DNA of 18,932 bases, from NCBI RefSeq assembly GCF_946885955.1, contig NZ_CAMPHI010000068.1, positions 1 to 18,932 of the forward strand, written 5' to 3'. Made by a program: the position numbers and the translations under genes. Shown here in pieces: positions 14,031 through 18,932 of this stretch (position 1 is its first letter; every line of letters begins with the position of its first letter). The notes below the pieces were generated by a model. The model was given only the letters and a program-made list of their open reading frames with translations. It was not told the origin of the DNA and ran no database searches. Source of the stretch: an uncultured Pseudomonas sp. (GTDB lineage: Bacteria; Pseudomonadota; Gammaproteobacteria; Pseudomonadales; Pseudomonadaceae).

Positions 14031-14857
14031 GACCTGCGCGAGGCCGGTAGAAGCTTGGCAACGCTGCTCTCGCCCTTTTTCACGTCCTGGCCGAAGGCGG
14101 CGTTATAGGTGGCGATTACCTCGCCGGCGATGGACACGGCGATTTCCACCGGCAGCTTGCCTTTGACTTCCGGCAGGCCCATGGGGCAGCGCATCCGCTG
14201 CATCACCTCGGCGGCAAAGCCGCGGTCGCGCAGGCGGTGTTCGAACTTGGCGCGTTTGCTCTTAGAGCCGATCAGCCCGTAGTAGGCGAAATCGTTGCGC
14301 TTGAGAATTGCGGCGGTCAGTTCCAGGTCGAGCTGGTGGTTGTGGGTCATGACAATGAAATAGCTGCCGGCGGGCATGCGCTCGACCTCGTCGACGACGT
14401 CCTCCTCGATCACCCTTTCCACCCCTGCGGGTATCTGCTCGGGAAATTCGTTTTCCCGCGAATCGATCCAGCGCACCTTGCACGGCAGGCTGGCGAGCAG
14501 TGGCACCAGGGCGCGGCCGACATGGCCGGCGCCGAACACGGCGATCTGCGCCTGGGGCTGGCCCATGGGCTCGAACAGCAGCACGGTGGCGCCGCCGCAG
14601 CATTGGCCGAGGCTGGCGCCGAGGTTGAAGCGTTCCAGGCGGGTGTCCTGGCTGCGCGATGCGAGCATCTCGCGGGCCAGTTCCATCGCCTTGTATTCCA
14701 GATGGCCGCCGCCGATGGTTTCGAAGATACGATCAACGGTGACCACCATTTTCGAACCGGCATTGCGCGGCGTGGAGCCGCGCTCTTCGATGATGGTCAC
14801 CAGCACGCAAGGCTGGCCTTGTTGCTGCAATTCGGCGAGGGCGCTGATCCAGCTCAT
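14027..14857 (-). CDS. xdhC: XdhC, xanthine dehydrogenase maturation factor
   Basis: XdhC binds molybdenum cofactor, aids its sulfuration and inserts it into XdhB. The 276-residue protein has an N-terminal XdhC/CoxI domain (TIIEERGSTPRNAGSKM at 21-37, LGQCCGGA at 83-90) and a C-terminal Rossmann-like domain starting at VFGAGHVGRALVPLLA (107-122). The ATG at 14857 has GGAGG 8 nt upstream. It overlaps the stop of a 43-codon upstream ORF as ATGA. The stop codon lies in an intergenic repeat, so the last few residues may not be ancestral. Position after xdhAB is the usual order. Confidence 0.94.
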   Translation of the reverse strand: MSWISALAELQQQGQPCVLVTIIEERGSTPRNAGSKMVVTVDRIFETIGGGHLEYKAMELAREMLASRSQDTRLERFNLGASLGQCCGGATVLLFEPMGQPQAQIAVFGAGHVGRALVPLLASLPCKVRWIDSRENEFPEQIPAGVERVIEEDVVDEVERMPAGSYFIVMTHNHQLDLELTAAILKRNDFAYYGLIGSKSKRAKFEHRLRDRGFAAEVMQRMRCPMGLPEVKGKLPVEIAVSIAGEVIATYNAAFGQDVKKGESSVAKLLPASRRS

Positions 14858-14985
14858 TTGCTCAGCCTCCAGGTTGGCGGCAGTTGTCCCGGGCGCGGCA
14901 GGCGCCAGTTGCTCGGCGACGGGTCCAGTATCGGAACCGGCGTCGGCCGTGTTGGTTGGCTATTCGGTTCGGTGTGTTTTGTCAT
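14854..14985 (-). CDS. Small proline-rich ORF coupled to xdhC
   Basis: I do not recognise this 43-residue product. It begins MTKHTEPNSQPTRPTPVPIL and has 11 prolines and two Trp-Arg-Leu motifs (27-29, 39-41). It has no membrane segment or Cys. The ATG at 14985 has AGGTG 7 nt upstream, and the TGA overlaps the xdhC start as ATGA (14857-14854). The xdhC Shine-Dalgarno lies inside it. Codons from 12 onward mostly end in G or C, like neighbouring genes. Two readings are possible: a real small protein translated together with xdhC, or a leader that sets xdhC translation. Its function is unknown. Confidence 0.45.
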   Translation of the reverse strand: MTKHTEPNSQPTRPTPVPILDPSPSNWRLPRPGQLPPTWRLSK

Positions 14986-15007
14986 TGTTGTACACCTGTT
15001 TGGTTCC

Positions 15008-15075
15008 GTAGCCCGGATGCAATCCGGGGAGAATTTGTCGCCTGCTACTCAGCTCCCGGATTTCATCCGGGCTAC
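15008..15075. repeat. Inverted repeat between xdhB and the xdhC leader
   Basis: GTAGCCCGGATGCAATCCGGG (about 15008-15028) faces CCCGGATTTCATCCGGGCTAC (15055-15075). It begins 2 nt after the xdhB stop codon. This GTAGCCCGGAT type is common between genes in pseudomonads. As RNA it forms a long hairpin that could attenuate or process the message between xdhAB and xdhC. Confidence 0.82.
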
Positions 15076-15077
15076 GT

Positions 15078-17474
15078 TCAGGCCGTTTCGATCTCGACTG
15101 CGGCAGCGGCCTTAGCCGGTTGCTGCAACTTGCGTATTTGCTCCACGCCCCAGAGCACGCGCTCAGGGGTGGCCGGCGCATCGATATTCGGCTGCACCTT
15201 GTAGTCGGCGAGGCTGGCCACCGCATCCTTGATCGCGCACCACACGGCGATGCCGAGCATAAAGGGCGGCTCGCCCACGGCTTTGGAGTGAAACACCGTG
15301 TCTTCCGGGTTCTTGCGGTTTTCCACCAGCTTGACCCGCAGATCCAGCGGCATATCGGCGATGGCGGGGATCTTGTAGCTAGCCGGGCCGTTGGTCATCA
15401 GCTTGCCCTTGCCGTTCCACACCAGCTCTTCCATCGTCAACCAACCCATGCCCTGGACGAATGCGCCTTCGACCTGGCCGATATCGATGGCCGGGTTCAG
15501 CGAGGCGCCGACGTCGTGCAGGATGTCGGTGCGCAGCATCTTGTATTCGCCGGTCAGGGTGTCGACGATCACCTCGGCGCAGGCAGCACCGTAGGCGAAG
15601 TAGTAGAACGGCCGACCCGCGGCCTTGTCGCGGTCGTAGTAGATCTTCGGCGTGCGGTAGAAACCGGTGGAGGACAGCGAAACCTGGGCGAAGTAGGCCT
15701 TCTGGATCACTTCCTCGAAGCTCAGGAACAGATCGCGCACGCGCACCTGGCCGTTGCGGAACTCGACGTCTTCCGGGGTGACCTTGTATTCGCGCACCAG
15801 GAAGTCGACCAGGCGCTGCTTGATGGTTTCGGCGGCGTTCTGTGCGGCCTTGCCGTTGAGGTCGGCGCCACTGCTCGCTGCGGTCGGCGAGGTATTGGGC
15901 ACCTTGTCGGTGTTGGTCGCGGTGATCTGGATGCGAGAGATATCCACCTGCAGCACTTCGGCGACGATCTGCGCGACCTTGGTATTCAGGCCCTGGCCCA
16001 TCTCGGTGCCGCCGTGGTTCAGGTGGATCGAGCCGTCGGTGTAAATATGGATCAGTGCGCCGGCCTGGTTGAGGAAGGTGGCGGTGAAGCTGATGCCGAA
16101 TTTCACCGGGGTCAGCGCCAGGCCCTTCTTCAGCACCGGGCTTTTCTTGTTGAATTCGATGATGTCGCGGCGGCGCTTGGCGTACTCGCTGCTTTCTTCC
16201 AGCTCGGCGGTCATCTCGTGGATGATGTTGTGCTCGACCGTCTGGTGGTAGTGAGTGACGTTGCGCTCGGTCTTGCCGTAGTAGTTGAGCTTGCGCACCT
16301 CAAGCGGGTCCTTGCCGAGTTTGCGCGCCACCGCGTCCATGATTTCTTCGATGGCGACCATCCCCTGGGGGCCGCCGAAGCCACGGTAGGCGGTGTTCGA
16401 GGCGGTGTTGGTCTTGCAGCGGTGACCGTTGATGGTGGCGTTGCCGAGGAAGTAGGCGTTGTCGGAGTGGAACATCGCGCGGTCGACGATGGAGCCGGAA
16501 AGGTCCGGCGAATAGCCGCAGTTGCCGGCCAGTTCGATCTGGATGCCATGCAGCAGGCCATCGTCGTCGAAGCCGACGTCGTACTCGACATAGAAGGGGT
16601 GGCGTTTGCCGGTGATGCTCATGTCTTCCATGCGCGGCAGACGCATCTTGGTCGGTCGCCCGGTGAGGTGGGCGATCACCGCGCACAGACACGCCGGGCC
16701 TGCGGCCTGGGTTTCCTTGCCGCCGAAGCCGCCGCCCATGCGGCGCATGTCGATGACGATCTTGTGCATCGGCACGCCGAGCACTTCGGCGACCAGCTTC
16801 TGCACTTCGGTGGCGTTCTGCGTCGAGGTGTAAACGATCATGCCGCCGTCTTCGCTCGGCATCACCGAGGAAATCTGGGTTTCCAGATAGAAATGTTCCT
16901 GGCCGCCGATATGCAGGCTGCCTTGCAGGCGCTGTGGTGCGGTGGCCAATTCGGCCGCGGCATCGCCGATCTTGTGCTGATGGCTGTCGAGGACGAAATG
17001 CTTCTTGCGCAGTGCATCGACCACGTCGAGCACCGGCTCCAGGTCTTCGTATTCGATGATTGCCGCCATGGCCGCCTTGCGCGCGGTTTCCAGGCTGTCG
17101 GCGCCGACCGCGATCACCACCTGGCCAACGTACTCGACCTTGCCATCGGCCAGCAGCGGGTCGCCGGCGACCACCGGGCCGATATCCAATTGACCGGGTA
17201 CGTCCTTGCTGGTGATAGCGATGGCCACACCGGGAATCGCATAGCAGGGCGCGGTGTCGATGCTGACGATACGCGCATGGGCGCGGTCGCTCATGCGCGC
17301 ATAGACGTGCAGCTGATTAGGGAATTCCAGGCGGTCGTCGACATACACGGCTTCGCCGGACACGTGCTTGTCCGCGCTCTCGTGTTTGACGCTGCGGCCG
17401 ACGCCGGTAGTGATGTCGGCGCGGAACAGGGCGGCCAGTTCTTCCTGGGTTTTCATTACGTGATGGTTAGACAT
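15078..17474 (-). CDS. xdhB: Xanthine dehydrogenase, large molybdopterin subunit
   Basis: XdhB carries the molybdenum site that hydroxylates hypoxanthine and xanthine to urate. The 798-residue protein has the expected order: HVSGEAVYVDD near 37-47, GQEHFYLETQ (191-200), MGGGFGGKE (246-254, with substrate-binding Glu254), TAYRGFGGPQG (361-371, with Arg364), HLNHGGTEMGQGLNTKVAQI, and the catalytic Glu735 in KAVGEPPFMLG. All key residues are present. The ATG at 17474 overlaps the end of xdhA by 8 nt (ATGTCTAA), indicating coupled translation; its own ribosome site is weak (GGGTG). The long open frame on the opposite strand is a GC-rich shadow. Confidence 0.96.
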   Translation of the reverse strand: MSNHHVMKTQEELAALFRADITTGVGRSVKHESADKHVSGEAVYVDDRLEFPNQLHVYARMSDRAHARIVSIDTAPCYAIPGVAIAITSKDVPGQLDIGPVVAGDPLLADGKVEYVGQVVIAVGADSLETARKAAMAAIIEYEDLEPVLDVVDALRKKHFVLDSHQHKIGDAAAELATAPQRLQGSLHIGGQEHFYLETQISSVMPSEDGGMIVYTSTQNATEVQKLVAEVLGVPMHKIVIDMRRMGGGFGGKETQAAGPACLCAVIAHLTGRPTKMRLPRMEDMSITGKRHPFYVEYDVGFDDDGLLHGIQIELAGNCGYSPDLSGSIVDRAMFHSDNAYFLGNATINGHRCKTNTASNTAYRGFGGPQGMVAIEEIMDAVARKLGKDPLEVRKLNYYGKTERNVTHYHQTVEHNIIHEMTAELEESSEYAKRRRDIIEFNKKSPVLKKGLALTPVKFGISFTATFLNQAGALIHIYTDGSIHLNHGGTEMGQGLNTKVAQIVAEVLQVDISRIQITATNTDKVPNTSPTAASSGADLNGKAAQNAAETIKQRLVDFLVREYKVTPEDVEFRNGQVRVRDLFLSFEEVIQKAYFAQVSLSSTGFYRTPKIYYDRDKAAGRPFYYFAYGAACAEVIVDTLTGEYKMLRTDILHDVGASLNPAIDIGQVEGAFVQGMGWLTMEELVWNGKGKLMTNGPASYKIPAIADMPLDLRVKLVENRKNPEDTVFHSKAVGEPPFMLGIAVWCAIKDAVASLADYKVQPNIDAPATPERVLWGVEQIRKLQQPAKAAAAVEIETA

Positions 17475-18906
17475 AGGCGGTCACCCGGGTTTCGACTTCG
17501 GGAGCGTTGAGCTCGAGGAAGAATTTACGCAGCAGGTTCTGCGCGGTGAGCAGGCGGTATTCCTTGCTGGCGCGGAAGTCGCTCAGCGGGGTGAAGTCCT
17601 CCGCCAAGGCCGCGCAGGCGCGTTCGATCTCAGCCGGGTACCAGGCGCAGCCGAGCAATGCGGCTTCGCAAGCGGCGGCGCGCTTGGGAATCGCCGCCAT
17701 GCCGCCGAAGGCGATACGCGCTTCCTGCACCACGCCGTCTTCGATACGCAGATTGAAGGCGGCGCAGACCGCGGAAATGTCGTCGTCCAGACGCTTGGAT
17801 ACCTTGTAGGCGCGGAACGCCTGATTGCTCTGCGCGCGCGGCACCAGAATCTTCTCGATGAATTCGGCTTCTTTGCGGGCGGTCACCTTGTAATCGAGGA
17901 AGTATTCCTCGATCGGCAAGCAGCGGCTGTCGTTGCCTTTGCGCAGGACGATCTGCGCGCCCAGGGCAATCAGCAGCGGCGGGGCGTCGCCGATTGGCGA
18001 GGCGTTGCCGATATTGCCGCCCAGGGTGCCCTGGTTGCGGATCTGTAAGGAGGCGAAGCGGTGCAGCAGTTCGCCGAAGTCCGGGTATTCCTCGGCCAGG
18101 GCGGCGTAGCAGTCGGACAGCACTGTGGCCGCGCCGATCTCGATGTGCTCGGCGGTGACTTCCACGCGCTTCATCGATTCGATATGACCGACATAGATCA
18201 TCACCGGCAGTTCACGGTGGAACTGGGTGACTTCCAGCGCCAGGTCGGTGCCGCCGGCGAGCAGGCGCGCTTCGGGATTGGCGGCGTAGAGGTCGGCGAG
18301 ATCGGCGACGGTCAGCGGCAACAGGCAGCGTTTGTCGCCGCTGTTGAGTTCGGCGGTTTCGCGTGGGGCTATGGCCTTCAGCCGCTCGACGGTCTGGGCT
18401 TCGGCGGCGTCGAATTGATCCGGCTGCTTCTGGCAGCAGGCCTGTTCGGCGGCATCAATGATTGGCCGGTAGCCGGTGCAACGACACAGATTGCCGGCCA
18501 GGGCTTCCAGGGTCTCGGCTTTGTCGAAGCCGTTGCTGGCCTTCTGCAGGGCGAACAGCGACATGACGAAGCCCGGCGTGCAGAAGCCGCACTGCGAGCC
18601 GTGGCAGTCGACCATGGCTTGCTGCACGCTGTGCAGTTGGCCTTGATGCTTGAGGTCTTCAACCGTGATCAGCTGCTTGCCATGCAGGGACGAGACGAAG
18701 GTCAGGCAGGAGTTCAGCGTGCGGTAGCGCACGCGTTCGCCATCCAGTTCGCCGACCACCACGGTGCAGGCACCGCAATCGCCGGAAGCGCAGCCTTCTT
18801 TGGTGCCAGGTTTGCCGGCGTGCTCACGCAAGTACTGCAGCACGGTGACGTTGGGGTCCAGGGCATGCTCGGTACGCAGCTCCCGGTTGAGTAAAAACTG
18901 GATCAA
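17467..18906 (-). CDS. xdhA: Xanthine dehydrogenase, small FAD/iron-sulfur subunit
   Basis: XdhA transfers electrons from the molybdenum subunit through two [2Fe-2S] clusters and FAD to NAD+. In the 479-residue protein, Cys39, Cys44, Cys47 and Cys67 hold the first cluster, and Cys106, Cys109, Cys141 and Cys143 the second. The FAD domain shows LLAGGTDLAL (215-224) and TLGGNIGNASPIGD (294-307), and a C-terminal CO-dehydrogenase flavoprotein domain follows. The start is TTG at 18906, supported by GGAGGT about 5 nt upstream and the MIQFLLNREL beginning; no nearby ATG fits. It is the first gene of the leftward xdh unit. Only 26 nt of upstream sequence are in the window, so its promoter and any operator box cannot be seen. 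Confidence 0.95.
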   Translation of the reverse strand: MIQFLLNRELRTEHALDPNVTVLQYLREHAGKPGTKEGCASGDCGACTVVVGELDGERVRYRTLNSCLTFVSSLHGKQLITVEDLKHQGQLHSVQQAMVDCHGSQCGFCTPGFVMSLFALQKASNGFDKAETLEALAGNLCRCTGYRPIIDAAEQACCQKQPDQFDAAEAQTVERLKAIAPRETAELNSGDKRCLLPLTVADLADLYAANPEARLLAGGTDLALEVTQFHRELPVMIYVGHIESMKRVEVTAEHIEIGAATVLSDCYAALAEEYPDFGELLHRFASLQIRNQGTLGGNIGNASPIGDAPPLLIALGAQIVLRKGNDSRCLPIEEYFLDYKVTARKEAEFIEKILVPRAQSNQAFRAYKVSKRLDDDISAVCAAFNLRIEDGVVQEARIAFGGMAAIPKRAAACEAALLGCAWYPAEIERACAALAEDFTPLSDFRASKEYRLLTAQNLLRKFFLELNAPEVETRVTAYV

Positions 18907-18932
18907 GGACGACCTCCAGGCACTTTATTGTT

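Noticed and set aside
15120..17510. Very long open frame on the plus strand opposite xdhB (about 796 codons)
   Set aside because: It is the mirror of a high-GC coding strand. The product is rich in Asp, His, Val, Ala and Gly with no domain, while xdhB on the other strand has all catalytic motifs.
1..18932. CRISPR arrays, tRNA or rRNA genes, insertion sequences, prophage genes
   Set aside because: No regularly spaced direct repeats, no cloverleaf or rRNA-like sequence, and no transposase or integrase were seen. The repeats present are inverted pairs of REP-like type.

Overview
The window is almost entirely a purine-degradation locus from a high-GC gammaproteobacterium, most likely Pseudomonas in the broad sense. 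The evidence is the family-typical protein sequences, the gene set, and intergenic REP-type inverted repeats (GTAGGAGCGGCCTTGGCCGC and relatives) that are characteristic of pseudomonads.

Layout from left to right. Positions 1-324 hold intergenic repeat sequence and hairpins. A leftward unit at 325-2783 carries a Tsx-like outer-membrane channel downstream of a urate/xanthine-type NCS2 permease. A second leftward unit at 3256-7723 reads puuE-uraD-alc-allA-puuD and ends at a clear intrinsic terminator. Divergent from it is uraH (8142-8495, +). Next come a LysE-family exporter (8863-9489, -), an AzgA/PbuG-type purine permease (9563-10912, -) and a GntR/FCD regulator (11547-12317, +). The right third is leftward xdhA-xdhB-[43-codon small ORF]-xdhC-guaD (18906 down to 12567).

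Together the enzymes make a complete route: guanine to xanthine (GuaD), xanthine to urate (XdhAB, matured by XdhC), urate to 5-hydroxyisourate (membrane, cytochrome-c-fused PuuD), then OHCU (UraH), S-allantoin (UraD), allantoate (PuuE), ureidoglycolate plus urea (Alc), and glyoxylate plus urea (AllA). Two inner-membrane permeases and one outer-membrane channel supply uptake. No urease or glyoxylate-using gene lies in the window.

The clearest system-level signal beyond the genes is a 10-bp palindrome, TTGTRTACAA. It occurs five times, always between genes: upstream of the urate-type permease, puuE, uraH, the AzgA-type permease and the GntR gene itself. It fits the operator layout of FadR-type GntR proteins, so the locus is probably a self-contained regulon. 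Less expected items are a proline-rich 43-codon ORF that overlaps the xdhC start by ATGA, a uraH leader whose only strong Shine-Dalgarno sequence lies 46 nt upstream with a GC-rich hairpin in between, a 14-codon mini-ORF with a strong Shine-Dalgarno before the regulator, and an intergenic repeat that supplies the xdhC stop codon.
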